Shown piece by piece: positions 1 through 7,045 of a DNA stretch of 13,120 nt. A model generated the notes under the pieces. The model was not told where the DNA came from, did not search any database, and was given only the letters and a program-made list of their open reading frames with translations. The stretch lies in contig JAEORM010000294.1 in the NCBI GenBank assembly GCA_016840905.1, positions 1-13,120 on the forward strand, given 5' to 3'. Numbering within the stretch: the stretch's first letter is position 1; each line of letters begins with the position of its first letter. A program made the translations under genes and the position numbers. Origin of the DNA: Candidatus Gerdarchaeota archaeon (GTDB taxonomy: Archaea; Asgardarchaeota; Heimdallarchaeia; JABLTI01).

Positions 1-243
1 AGTAGGCGTTTGATCAGTGGCTTTGACAGTATGGGTCGAAATTTTGAATCATTTGTATCTGGGATTAGTAATGTAGCTGAGAGTCTCCCACAAGCAATCT
101 CCAATTTATCTGAAGGAATTTCATCAGCCATTTCAAGTATGAGCGAAAGCTTCACTCCTCCATCTTCAAGTGGTGGTAGTAGTGGTTTTGGTGGAGGATT
201 CAGTGGTGGAGGTGGCGGTGGTGGTGGTGGAGGAATAGGATAA
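1..243 (+). CDS. C-terminal end of a glycine-rich-tailed protein, possibly DUF2207-like membrane protein (partial)
   Basis: The reading frame is already open at base 1 and ends at TAA 241-243, so only the last 80 codons are visible and the true start lies upstream. The segment has an amphipathic, serine-rich stretch (SNVAESLPQAISNLSEGISS), then a Pro/Ser linker, then a tail made almost wholly of glycine with a few Ser and Phe. Tails of the form GGGFSGGGGGGGGGG after a Ser-rich region are typical of DUF2207 (YciQ-like) predicted membrane proteins and are also seen in TPM-domain proteins. The diagnostic domains would lie outside the window, so the family name is an inference from the tail alone. 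The gene converges on the RDD gene to its right and shares a hairpin with it. Confidence 0.6.
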   Translation, partial: SRRLISGFDSMGRNFESFVSGISNVAESLPQAISNLSEGISSAISSMSESFTPPSSSGGSSGFGGGFSGGGGGGGGGGIG

Positions 244-264
244 CTCCCAAAAAAACACAGAAAA

Positions 265-288
265 AAACCTAACTTTTATGTTAGGTTT
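265..288. terminator. Bidirectional hairpin terminator between convergent genes
   Basis: A perfect 9-bp inverted repeat, AAACCTAAC / GTTAGGTTT, with the 6-base loop TTTTAT. It lies 21 bases after the stop at 243 and its right arm overlaps the stop codon (287-289) of the minus-strand RDD gene. A T-rich run (295-301) follows on the plus strand and an A/T-rich run (T-rich when read on the minus strand, 249-267) lies on the other side. It can therefore serve both transcripts. Confidence 0.7.
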
Positions 289-820
289 AACATTCTTTTT
301 CTCCTATTACCAAAGTCTTAGTAAATTTCTCACTTAGAGTTTGATTATTATTATTACGCCATATCGCTATTAATCCAACAATACCCCAAAATGAAAAGTC
401 TAAAATACTCCATAAAAAGCGTTTTGTGCTTAATTTAAGATCATCTTTTTCTAATGGTCGTGTTACTCCTTTTTCTTCATCAATAATAATAACCATTTTT
501 GCTTTCGTTACTCCCATACCTAATGTTTGTCCATTATGCTTAATTGGATAAACGACTACGTAATAGAAAATGGCAAATATTAATCCCATGGAAAATAGTG
601 GTGTTATAACCCAACTAATAATTTTCATGATCTTTACCAAATTGAAATTATAATTTGATATGGCTTGGAAATATATTAAAATCATAATTAATGGAATAAT
701 TTCAAAAACTAAAGTTATTAAAAATAAAATTCCCCAATCTATAATTGTCATTAGAATTCTTTTTCCAATGGTTGGTATATTTGCAAATTTACTTACAGTG
801 ATTGATTTATCTTTTACCAT
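287..820 (-). CDS. RDD-family integral membrane protein (177 aa)
   Basis: Small membrane protein of the RDD family (Pfam PF06271). Visible hallmarks are the N-terminal Arg-Asp pair at the start of TM1 (KRILMTIIDW; R21, D28), a second hydrophobic stretch at about 66-92, the loop HNGQTLGMGVTKAKMV (95-110) matching the usual GQTxGK motif, and a C-terminal hydrophobic segment with D141. The closing family motif, normally xLxDKxxxTxV, reads TLSEKFTKTLV here, so an Asp is replaced by Glu164. The ATG at 820 is preceded by AGAGGA (825-830) with four bases of spacing, a good Shine-Dalgarno. It is a paralogue of the upstream gene at 915-1526. A strong hairpin lies between the two, so it is probably transcribed on its own. 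RDD proteins have been linked to ion transport, but the substrate cannot be read from sequence. Confidence 0.85.
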   Translation of the reverse strand: MVKDKSITVSKFANIPTIGKRILMTIIDWGILFLITLVFEIIPLIMILIYFQAISNYNFNLVKIMKIISWVITPLFSMGLIFAIFYYVVVYPIKHNGQTLGMGVTKAKMVIIIDEEKGVTRPLEKDDLKLSTKRFLWSILDFSFWGIVGLIAIWRNNNNQTLSEKFTKTLVIGEKEC

Positions 821-897
821 ATTATCCTCTCAAATTCTCTTATAGTAATTGACTAGCAATAATAAGCAAAAAAAGATTTTGGAAAAAAATAAAATTA

Positions 898-926
898 AAG
901 AAAGAGTAGATAATCTATTCTTTCTT
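898..926 (-). terminator. Intrinsic-type hairpin at the end of the upstream RDD gene
   Basis: A 13-position stem with one mismatch and a 3-base loop (TAA 911-913). Read on the plus strand the arms are AAGAAAGAGTAGA and TCTATTCTTTCTT. On the minus strand it is followed by an interrupted T-tract (complement of 882-897). The stop codon of the 203-aa RDD gene (915-917) lies inside the right-hand arm. This makes read-through into the second RDD gene unlikely, despite their shared orientation. Confidence 0.7.
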
Positions 927-1526
927 AGTTGTAGTTGTCTTTTTTGTAGTAGTTGTTTTTGCTGCTGGTGCTTTACCAGGAACTATTACAACAGTCTTAG
1001 CAAGTTGGTCGCCTAATCTTTGTCTATTTGGATCATTTGTCATAATAAAGTATCCAACAAGACCAAATAATATACCATCAACACACATTAAGAACCAACG
1101 AATCAATAATGGTAGAAAATCACCCTTTGCTATTGGTCGAACTTTAGTCTTTGCTTCATCTTCAATAACAGCGATTTGTATATTTTGTTTTTTCTTACCA
1201 AATGTTTGGCCATCATGTTTCATTGGGTACCAAATAAAATAGAATAAGGCACCTAAAAGACTTGCGATACTTAATAAAGCATATAGCAAGCCTGCAATGA
1301 TAACTAATGTTGCAGCAGTAGCTAACCATTTATCATAATTTATATTAAATGGATCAGCATAAGCTTTAGTTGTTAAAGCTGTAGCAATCCAACTTGGAAT
1401 AGAAGCTAATAATTCTAAAACCAATATGAATACAAACATAATTGCCCAATCAATAACACCTGCAATGATACGTTGCTGAACAGTAGCTAATTCAGCTTTG
1501 ACTGTTTGTTTTTTTTCTTCACTCAT
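915..1526 (-). CDS. RDD-family integral membrane protein with Thr/Lys-repeat tail (203 aa)
   Basis: Second RDD-family (PF06271) protein. The N-terminal Arg/Asp pair is R19 and D26 in QQRIIAGVIDWAIM. TM segments lie at about 26-51, 68-100 and 138-163. The loop HDGQTFGKKKQ (104-114) and the closing motif QRLGDQLAKTVVI (169-181, D173) are intact, unlike in the neighbouring paralogue. After the RDD domain comes a low-complexity cytoplasmic-type tail, KTTTTKKTTTTKKE. The ATG at 1526 is preceded by GGTG (1537-1540), a weak Shine-Dalgarno at about 10 bases, and an AT-rich TATA-like stretch at 1541-1552. The region between this gene and the MFS gene (1527-1784) is a divergent promoter region of very high AT content, in which I see no further gene. 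Confidence 0.85.
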   Translation of the reverse strand: MSEEKKQTVKAELATVQQRIIAGVIDWAIMFVFILVLELLASIPSWIATALTTKAYADPFNINYDKWLATAATLVIIAGLLYALLSIASLLGALFYFIWYPMKHDGQTFGKKKQNIQIAVIEDEAKTKVRPIAKGDFLPLLIRWFLMCVDGILFGLVGYFIMTNDPNRQRLGDQLAKTVVIVPGKAPAAKTTTTKKTTTTKKE

Positions 1527-1772
1527 GTTTCAATTACACCCTATTTTTAAGGTCTAAATCATAAGAGATACACTTCTATTAAAAAAAACTTTTGGCAATA
1601 ACATAAACAAATTAATCTTTTTTTTCATTATTTGTTCATTTTATACTTAATTTTGGAAAAAAAATGATAAAAAAAGCATTTTCAATTAGTAGAATGGAAT
1701 AACATTTAAAAATTTAGAAACTAACAAAATCTAAGATTCAAATCTATTAATAGGACTCATCAATAAACGTTT

Positions 1773-1776
1773 GGTG
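1773..1776 (+). promoter_or_regulatory. Shine-Dalgarno of the MFS transporter gene
   Basis: GGTG eight bases before the ATG at 1785. It fits the archaeal anti-SD (CACCTCC) and supports this start over any internal Met. Confidence 0.5.
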
Positions 1777-1784
1777 TACAATAT

Positions 1785-3299
1785 ATGGCAGAAAACACAC
1801 TAGATGCTGGAAAACCTTCAGCAAAAACAGGAGATAAAAAAGATCCTGCAAGTATTGAAGCAAAGAGAACTGGTTGGAAGAATGCCTTTTTATGGTATTC
1901 TTATGATGCTGCAGATACTTATTTTTCACAATTAATTATTAGTATAGCATTCACTCCATTTGCTTTAGTATTAGGTATCTATCAATTAGGTTGGACATAT
2001 GAAAAATCCTTTATTATTGTGTCTGTTTTTATGGCAGCCTCAAACTTATTGATTGCTGTTTTAGGACCAATAATGGGTGCGCTTTCTGATAGAGTTGGTA
2101 AACGGAAAGGTGCAGTAATTATAGTTGCAAGTATACTAATCGCTACTTCTGCTTTAATAACAGCTTGGGTGAACTTCTATTGGGCATGCATTATGTTTAT
2201 GATAGCGAATTTCTGTTATCAGGCAGGCAGAATGTTTTATGATGCTCAAATTCCTTTCTTAGCAGAAACAGAAAAACGTTCAGTTTTACAAGCTGTTGGT
2301 GGTTCACTTAGCTTTTTCGGTTCAGTATTTGCTGTTCTTACATCTATGATTGTTGGCAAATTATTAGGTGGTTGGGAACATATCGATACTGCTGTGTGGG
2401 AAGCTGATCCTGGTTATTATGATGCTTTAACTTTAAATGATTTCATCAACCTTAGATGGCTCTTCGTTATTGGTGCCGGAGTAATTTTGGTGATGTCTTT
2501 CCCCTATCTCTTCCATAAAGAAGTTGAAAATCCCCCTGAAGAAAAAATTACTATGAAAGAGACCTTTAAACACTCATTCAAGGACTTTGGTATTACTGCT
2601 AAAGAAATTCTTAAAGATAGAAATTCTATTCTATTCTTCTTAAGTTGGTTCTTTATTACTGATGCTGCTAATACTGCAATAATGTACATGGCGGTTATTA
2701 TTCAAGGTGCTGTAGGATATTCTTCTGCTGTTACAAACTATGTTATTTTTGCAGGCATTGGTGGTAGTCTGATTTTTGCCGTTGTTACTGGGTTCTTTAT
2801 GAGAAAATATGGTCCCAAATTAACCTTCATTGTAAATGGTATTAGTTGGGCAATAGCAATTGTTATCGTAATCTTTTCTGGATGGCAATATAAAACAGAA
2901 TTTATTGATAGTGCTTGGGTTATCCATGCTTTGCCTAAATGGCCAATGTTCATTGGAGCATTCTTTATTGGCATAGGTTTTGGTGGTATCTGGATTATCG
3001 GTCGCCAATTCATTATGGTTTTAGCCCCACCCTCAAAACTAGCTCAATATGGTGGCTTCCAGAAAATAGCTGGTCGAGTTAGCGCCATTGTTTCACCATT
3101 ACTTTTCTCAGCATTTATTTTCTGGTTTAGTGGATCTATGGGAACACATAATGCATATCGGGTTGCCTTGCTTCAATTGTTTGTATTCTTTATAATTGGA
3201 GTAGCCTTGCTCTTCTTTATACGAGATCCTCATAAGCGATATTTGCAAGGTGAACGTTCACCATATCCGGGAATTTATGATAGAAAGCAGAAAAAATAA
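1785..3299 (+). CDS. MFS transporter, UMF1/Atg22-like group (504 aa)
   Basis: Major facilitator superfamily membrane transporter with about 12 hydrophobic segments. A hydrophilic N-terminus (1-32) precedes TM1. The segment WYSYDAADTYFSQLI (37-51) matches the WxxYDxAnsxF signature of the UMF1 (Atg22-like) family. The loop GPIMGALSDRVGKRK (94-108) is the MFS motif A between TM2 and TM3. FYDAQIPFLA (151-160) matches the FYnAxLPxia element of the same group. A central hydrophilic loop (KEVENPPEEKITMKETFKHS) separates the two six-helix halves. Archaeal and bacterial UMF1 members are annotated as general MFS exporters; yeast Atg22 exports amino acids from the vacuole. The substrate here is unknown. 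The gene is divergent from the RDD genes and convergent with the AhpD-like gene. Confidence 0.85.
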   Translation: MAENTLDAGKPSAKTGDKKDPASIEAKRTGWKNAFLWYSYDAADTYFSQLIISIAFTPFALVLGIYQLGWTYEKSFIIVSVFMAASNLLIAVLGPIMGALSDRVGKRKGAVIIVASILIATSALITAWVNFYWACIMFMIANFCYQAGRMFYDAQIPFLAETEKRSVLQAVGGSLSFFGSVFAVLTSMIVGKLLGGWEHIDTAVWEADPGYYDALTLNDFINLRWLFVIGAGVILVMSFPYLFHKEVENPPEEKITMKETFKHSFKDFGITAKEILKDRNSILFFLSWFFITDAANTAIMYMAVIIQGAVGYSSAVTNYVIFAGIGGSLIFAVVTGFFMRKYGPKLTFIVNGISWAIAIVIVIFSGWQYKTEFIDSAWVIHALPKWPMFIGAFFIGIGFGGIWIIGRQFIMVLAPPSKLAQYGGFQKIAGRVSAIVSPLLFSAFIFWFSGSMGTHNAYRVALLQLFVFFIIGVALLFFIRDPHKRYLQGERSPYPGIYDRKQKK

Positions 3300-3319
3300 A
3301 GGCTATTTTTTTAGCCTTT
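3298..3319. terminator. Bidirectional hairpin terminator after the MFS gene
   Basis: A perfect 8-bp stem, AAAGGCTA / TAGCCTTT, with a T6 loop. The left arm starts inside the stop codon (3297-3299). A run of eight T (3324-3331) follows on the plus strand, a textbook intrinsic layout. The convergent AhpD-like gene ends at 3330, so the same stem can also serve the minus strand. Confidence 0.8.
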
Positions 3320-3329
3320 CCACTTTTTT

Positions 3330-3698
3330 TTATAAAATTAATGGTTTTCCCTCATCAAGTAATTTTAAGCATTCTTCATAAACTTCTACTGCTTTTCTTA
3401 AGTGAGGTATTACTATTGACCCCCCTACAATTAATGCTACATTCATAGCTTCAAAAAATTCTTCTGTAGTTACCCCTTCTTTCACACAATTAATGACATG
3501 ATAAGTTATGCAATCATTACAACGTAAGACAGTTGATGCTACCAAACCAAGTAATTCTTTCACTTTAACCGATAATGCGCCATCTTCATATGCCCTTGAA
3601 TCCAAAGCGAAGAATCTGGTTATTTGTTTATTACCACTAGCCAAAATTCTTTCATTCATTTTTTCTCTATATTTTTTAAATTCCTCGAGTTTTGACAC
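3330..3698 (-). CDS. Carboxymuconolactone decarboxylase / AhpD-like family protein (122 aa)
   Basis: All-helical CMD-family protein (PF02627). The redox/active-site motif CxxCxxxH is complete: C60-N-D-C63-I-T-Y-H67. It is followed by the typical VKEGVTTEEFFEAMNVALIVGG (72-93) segment, matching the family's G-x-[ST]-xxE[IF]xEA...GG pattern. Members with this motif act as alkylhydroperoxidase-like thiol reductases or as decarboxylases; the CxxC favours a redox role, which is inference. The start is GTG at 3698, because an in-frame TGA lies three codons upstream and no ATG occurs before residue 14. A weak AGTGA lies about seven bases before it. The gene stands alone, divergent from the winged-helix membrane protein. 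Confidence 0.85.
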   Translation of the reverse strand: MSKLEEFKKYREKMNERILASGNKQITRFFALDSRAYEDGALSVKVKELLGLVASTVLRCNDCITYHVINCVKEGVTTEEFFEAMNVALIVGGSIVIPHLRKAVEVYEECLKLLDEGKPLIL

Positions 3699-3817
3699 TA
3701 TTTTTCACTTCTTATCGTAAATTAGTATTTCAATATTGGTTATATGAATAGAAAAGTTATTAGTAAAACTTTTTTTGTTAATAGAATTAATGTATGTTAT
3801 TGTATATTTATACTTGT

Positions 3818-3822
3818 GGAGG
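3818..3822 (+). promoter_or_regulatory. Shine-Dalgarno that fixes the start of the winged-helix membrane protein
   Basis: GGAGG with eight bases of spacing to ATG 3831. The frame is open upstream to an ATG at 3744, but that start has no Shine-Dalgarno. Its extra 29 residues would also place a Cys-containing tail before TM1. The ATG at 3831 is therefore chosen. A palindromic AT box GTATATTTATAC lies at 3802-3813, unusually close to the start for a TATA box. Confidence 0.75.
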
Positions 3823-3830
3823 AAAAATCA

Positions 3831-4526
3831 ATGGCACGTACTGCTTTAAAATGGATTTTTGGTATCATCCTTTCTGTTATAGGTTTTTTTGTTGCAGGGG
3901 TTGTACTATATGGTTATTTCATAAGTGGAGCTAATAGTCTTGGAGGTATGATTTCAGGAGTTGTTCTTGGATCCATTGCTTTTATTCCTGGGATTATTTT
4001 GATCATTCTTGCATTAGCTGATGGCGGGAAGAATCTTTTTGATGTTAGGGTAGCAAAAATTTTGGAAGAAAATGATCGTATTAGTCCAATTGTTTTGGCT
4101 GAAAAAGCTAACACTACTGAAGAAAAAATCATGAAGTCTGTTTCTCGTATAATAAATAAAGGATTAATTATCGTTTATTTTGATAAAGCAACAGGAGAAT
4201 TTGTAACCCAAGAAGGAAAAGCAATTGCTACTAGAATTCTCGGTATAATTGAATCAAAACGAAGAGTAACATTGGAATTACTTGCAGCTGAAACAGGAAT
4301 GACTTTTGAAGAAATTAAACGAATAATTGTTGGAATGGAAAAAAGAGGATTATTTGATGGCACATATGATTGGAAAAGTGGAAAGATACTTTCAGCTGAA
4401 GCAACACGCTTATTAGCTCGAGCAATAACTAATTGTCCTCATTGTGGTGGTAATTTGCCTGAACCGCCATTACCTGGAGAAGAAATTAAATGTGAATTTT
4501 GTGGTGAAATAATTACTGGAAAATGA
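3831..4526 (+). CDS. Membrane-anchored tandem winged-helix protein with C-terminal zinc ribbon (231 aa)
   Basis: Not a protein I can name. Two N-terminal TM segments (about 8-30 and 40-63) form a hairpin anchor. Two similar alpha-helical units of about 60 residues with a winged-helix look follow. The first, about 70-130, reads VAKILEENDRISPIVLAEKANTTEEKIMKSVSRIINKGLI (shown here in part) and ends in a beta wing. The second, about 135-195, contains VTLELLAAETGMTFEEIKRI. The C-terminus is a zinc ribbon with CPHC (202-205) and CEFC (221-224), the four ligands spaced for one zinc. Winged helices plus a ribbon suggest nucleic-acid or protein binding at the membrane face, perhaps a one-component sensor or regulator. 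That function is inference. It is convergent with the GNAT gene and shares its terminator hairpin. Confidence 0.8.
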   Translation: MARTALKWIFGIILSVIGFFVAGVVLYGYFISGANSLGGMISGVVLGSIAFIPGIILIILALADGGKNLFDVRVAKILEENDRISPIVLAEKANTTEEKIMKSVSRIINKGLIIVYFDKATGEFVTQEGKAIATRILGIIESKRRVTLELLAAETGMTFEEIKRIIVGMEKRGLFDGTYDWKSGKILSAEATRLLARAITNCPHCGGNLPEPPLPGEEIKCEFCGEIITGK

Positions 4527-4546
4527 ACTTACCAAAGCTCATTTTC
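4519..4546. terminator. Bidirectional hairpin spanning two convergent stop codons
   Basis: Outer arms GAAAATGA (4519-4526) and TCATTTTC (4539-4546) pair over 8 bp. After one mismatch, CTT and AAG pair inside, leaving the loop ACCA. The left arm contains the TGA of the winged-helix gene and the right arm reaches the TAG (4546-4548) of the GNAT gene, so the two genes are separated only by this hairpin. Confidence 0.65.
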
Positions 4547-4995
4547 TATATTTGTTTTAACATCAAAAATGCATCAGAATTATCATCATAATAATTCTTT
4601 ATTGTAGTGATTTTTTTAAATCCATATTTTTCATAAAATTTGATTGCTGGTAAATTGGTTGTTTTTACTTCGAGTCTAATTGATTTTATAGGTGTAAGTT
4701 TAATTGTTGCTATTGTTTTTTCCAACAATTGTGAACCAAATCCTTTGCGTTGATAGTCTGGATGAACTGCTAGGATCATTAGATGAGCTGTTTTAATTGA
4801 AAACACCCCAAAAATAACGAATCCAATAATTTCTTTTGGTTTTTGTTTTTCAAGAACATAAAAATGTTCTATTTCGAATAATGATTGTATTATTAATGGA
4901 ACTTCATCACCTGGAAAGCATATCTCACTTAGTTCAGCTAACTGATTAAAATCATTGGTTTTTACATGTCTAATAATTGTATCTAATTCTTTCAT
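4546..4995 (-). CDS. GNAT-family N-acetyltransferase, RimI/Ard1-like (149 aa)
   Basis: Acetyl-CoA-dependent N-acetyltransferase (PF00583). Motif A is ILAVHPDYQRKGFGSQLLEK (74-93), with the pyrophosphate-binding QRKGFG (82-87). Motif B follows: LEVKTTNLPAIKFYEKYGFKK, with N114 and the general-acid tyrosine candidate Y121. The ending YYDDNSDAFLMLK is typical of RimI/Ard1-type enzymes that acetylate protein N-termini, and the 149-residue length suits that group. The acceptor substrate cannot be fixed from sequence. The ATG at 4995 has no Shine-Dalgarno. A TATA box about 24 bases upstream suggests a leaderless mRNA. Confidence 0.85.
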   Translation of the reverse strand: MKELDTIIRHVKTNDFNQLAELSEICFPGDEVPLIIQSLFEIEHFYVLEKQKPKEIIGFVIFGVFSIKTAHLMILAVHPDYQRKGFGSQLLEKTIATIKLTPIKSIRLEVKTTNLPAIKFYEKYGFKKITTIKNYYDDNSDAFLMLKQI

Positions 4996-5013
4996 GAATG
5001 CATATTAGATTTT

Positions 5014-5023
5014 CTTTTTATAG
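5014..5023 (-). promoter_or_regulatory. TATA box of the GNAT gene
   Basis: On the minus strand the sequence reads CTATAAAAAG, centred about 24 bases upstream of ATG 4995. That distance places the transcription start at or next to the start codon. With no Shine-Dalgarno present, this suggests a leaderless transcript. Confidence 0.55.
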
Positions 5024-5166
5024 GAGTTTTCTTAATGACTTTATATTTACAGCAAAGAATTTTATACTTCCTTTACTATTAAAATTGTTAGTAATTATAG
5101 AACAAATTGTGAAAAACAACAAAGAAAAGCATAATGCTTATTTAGGAGTAAAAATTCCTCAATTTG

Positions 5167-5179
5167 TATAAATATAAAA
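5167..5179 (+). promoter_or_regulatory. TATA box of the HEAT-repeat gene
   Basis: TATAAATATAAAA, about 48 bases before ATG 5221. A start about 25 bases downstream gives a leader of roughly 20-25 bases. That leader holds GGAG (5209-5212), spaced eight bases from the ATG. Confidence 0.5.
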
Positions 5180-5220
5180 CAACTGCTTTATAGTAGTTTT
5201 TCAATAATGGAGTCTAAAAA

Positions 5221-6447
5221 ATGTCAGAAGAAATTACCGAAATCCTAAACGATCTTAATTCATCAGATGCAACAAAAAGGGTAAAAGCAGCCAAGCTTCT
5301 AGGAGATAAAGGGGATAGAAGAGCAACTACTGAATTAATAATGACTTTGAAATCAAATCCTGATGTTGCCACTCGTGTTGCCTGCGCAGAAGCTTTAGGA
5401 AAAATCGGTGATCGGGAAGCAACGGAATTACTAATTGATACTTACAAAAATGATCCAGATAAGAAAGTAAAAGCTGCAATGTTAACCGCATTAGGTGAAT
5501 TAGGTGACGATTTAGCATTCGAAACACTTATGACAGCTATGAAAGAAGAAAAAATAATAAGTATAAGAGAAGCTGCAACTGAAGCACTTGGTAAACTAAA
5601 TAATAAATCAGCTTCAGATGATTTGCAAAAGATTGTTCGAACAGAACCTAATTCAAAAATAGTTGTAGCTGCAATTAAATCCCTCTATTTGCTAGGTGAA
5701 AGAAAAGCATCCAATCTTTTCATTGAAATGCTCAATTCCTCTGAAGATGTAGGAATTAGAACTGAAAGTGCATCTGGTTTGGGAAGAATCGGTGGTAGAG
5801 CAGCAATTCAACCTCTTGTTAGTGCTTTTAATAAGGAATCAAGTGATGTTGTAAGGGAATCTATTATCGTGTCACTTGGAAGAATTGCTAATACAACTTC
5901 TGTTGATATTTTAGCAAATGCATTAAAGAAGGATCCAAGTCCTATTGTGAGAAAAAGTGCCGCATGGGCTTTAAGAAGAATTCGTGATAGTCGAATATCA
6001 GCTGCTTTGATGTCTCAATTAGATAATGAAACTTTTGAAGCTGTAAAACAAGAAATAATTACTTCGTTAGGTAAACATAAAGAGCGAAAAGCAGTAAACG
6101 CTATAATTGATGCGTTACAGAATTCAACTGATGAACAAGTAAAAAGATCAGCTGCTATTGCTTTAGGAGATATCAATGATAAGAAAGCAGTAGAACCATT
6201 ACTTCAACAATTGGAAACTGATAAAAGTGCAGAAGTTAGAAAATACTGTGCATGGGCTTTAAGTAAATTGAAAAGTATAAATTCAAAAGATCTTTTAGTT
6301 GACCTTCTAAATAAAGAGAAAGATGATGAAGTAAAAGAAATGATTCAAAATGCCATAAATGCAATAGATGATGCAATAGCTCAAGCAGAAGAAGAAGCAC
6401 GAAAAGCTGAAGAACGTGCAAGAAGAGAAGAATATTATTATTTCTAA
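5221..6447 (+). CDS. HEAT-repeat (PBS-lyase-like) solenoid protein (408 aa)
   Basis: The whole protein is built of about twelve 30-32-residue helical hairpins. A recurring pattern is VRxxAAxALGxIGDxxAxxxLxxxLxxD. Clear copies are TRVACAEALGKIGDREATELLIDTY, KKVKAAMLTALGELGDDLAFETLM and KRSAAIALGDINDKKAVEPLLQQL (only parts quoted). This is the HEAT/PBS-lyase (PF13646, HEAT_2) type found in cytoplasmic scaffold proteins. No catalytic or extra domain is visible. The last about 25 residues (AIAQAEEEARKAEERARREE) form a charged helix, ending in YYYF. There is no signal peptide and no TM segment. A partner-binding scaffold role is inferred from the fold. The start is supported by GGAG eight bases upstream and a TATA box at 5167. 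The 225-base gap to the GNAT gene holds only the two divergent promoters. Confidence 0.9.
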   Translation: MSEEITEILNDLNSSDATKRVKAAKLLGDKGDRRATTELIMTLKSNPDVATRVACAEALGKIGDREATELLIDTYKNDPDKKVKAAMLTALGELGDDLAFETLMTAMKEEKIISIREAATEALGKLNNKSASDDLQKIVRTEPNSKIVVAAIKSLYLLGERKASNLFIEMLNSSEDVGIRTESASGLGRIGGRAAIQPLVSAFNKESSDVVRESIIVSLGRIANTTSVDILANALKKDPSPIVRKSAAWALRRIRDSRISAALMSQLDNETFEAVKQEIITSLGKHKERKAVNAIIDALQNSTDEQVKRSAAIALGDINDKKAVEPLLQQLETDKSAEVRKYCAWALSKLKSINSKDLLVDLLNKEKDDEVKEMIQNAINAIDDAIAQAEEEARKAEERARREEYYYF

Positions 6448-6454
6448 TTGATTC

Positions 6455-6472
6455 AATCCCCAAACGGGGATT
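6455..6472. terminator. Bidirectional hairpin terminator between the HEAT and hjc genes
   Basis: A perfect 7-bp stem, AATCCCC / GGGGATT, with the loop AAAC. It lies seven bases after the HEAT stop and eight bases before the hjc stop (6481-6483). A T5 run (6478-6482) follows on the plus strand. Confidence 0.75.
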
Positions 6473-6480
6473 CCTAATTT

Positions 6481-6909
6481 TTATCCGAGTTTTTCTTGTT
6501 GATATTGACCTATTAATTCACCAAATGATAAACCATCTTTCATAGCAGAAGTAAAGCTGATCTTGTAATTTTCGCTATTACGAACTCTTTCTAATTGCTC
6601 TGGTACTTTTAAGAAACGATATCCTTTCTTACGATTTTTAAATTTCACTGCTAGGATAGGTTGGAAACCTAAGCGAGTGGCAAATTCCATCAATCCTTTT
6701 ATTTGAGTTCCATCAAGATAGAGGATATCCCTTTTTACAGTTTTTATTTCCAGAACAAAGAATTTTCCTTTTTTGACAGACCCAGCAATTAAATCTGGTC
6801 TTGGCAAAACTGTTCCTCCACCAGATGCAGGTGCTCGTAAAACCGCAAAACCTGCTTCCCAAAAAAGATGAACTAGATCACGCTCAGCTCGAATACCACT
6901 TGAGGACAT
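6481..6909 (-). CDS. hjc: Archaeal Holliday junction resolvase Hjc (142 aa)
   Basis: Structure-specific endonuclease that cuts four-way DNA junctions in recombinational repair; it acts as a dimer. The PD-(D/E)xK nuclease core is complete: E9 in GIRAERDLVHLF, the flexible RAPASGGGT loop (25-33), D39 in PDLIAG, and E54/K56 in FVLEIKTVKRD. These match the Hjc catalytic set (Glu, Asp, Glu-x-Lys). The ATG at 6909 is chosen because it gives MSSSGIRAERD, a standard Hjc N-terminus. The frame runs further upstream only to a TTG at 6939, with no Shine-Dalgarno. An AT-rich box reading GGATAAATTTT on the minus strand (6924-6934) could be the TATA box of a leaderless mRNA. Length is in the usual range of the family. 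Confidence 0.93.
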   Translation of the reverse strand: MSSSGIRAERDLVHLFWEAGFAVLRAPASGGGTVLPRPDLIAGSVKKGKFFVLEIKTVKRDILYLDGTQIKGLMEFATRLGFQPILAVKFKNRKKGYRFLKVPEQLERVRNSENYKISFTSAMKDGLSFGELIGQYQQEKLG

Positions 6910-7015
6910 AATAAATACCAAGAAAAATTTATCCTTCAAGCATAAAAATCTAAGGGAAATATAAACAAAGGTATCATTCGGGTAAGGATAAAAGTTATTT
7001 ATAGAAAGAGACAGA

Positions 7016-7025
7016 TTATAAAAGG
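7016..7025 (+). promoter_or_regulatory. TATA box of the putative non-coding RNA gene
   Basis: TTATAAAAGG centred near 7020, about 26 bases before G7046, where the GC-rich structured segment begins abruptly. No plus-strand protein gene follows, so the box has no other obvious use. A second AT box, TTATTTATAG, lies at 6995-7004. Confidence 0.55.
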
Positions 7026-7045
7026 TGAATTTTAATCAATAAAAT

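Noticed and set aside
660..845. Plus-strand frame inside the 177-aa RDD gene
   Set aside because: It is antisense to a clear RDD protein and has no ribosome site or family pattern. It mirrors the hydrophobic codons of the real gene.
2738..3013. Minus-strand frame within the MFS gene
   Set aside because: It lies wholly inside a convincing transporter gene; its composition is that of an antisense reading.
3744..3830. N-terminal extension of the winged-helix membrane protein
   Set aside because: No Shine-Dalgarno is found at ATG 3744, whereas a strong GGAGG lies eight bases before ATG 3831, directly before the TM hairpin.
6910..6939. Ten-residue extension of Hjc from a TTG
   Set aside because: TTG without a ribosome site. 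Hjc proteins normally begin a few residues before the GxxxERDLV motif, as from ATG 6909.
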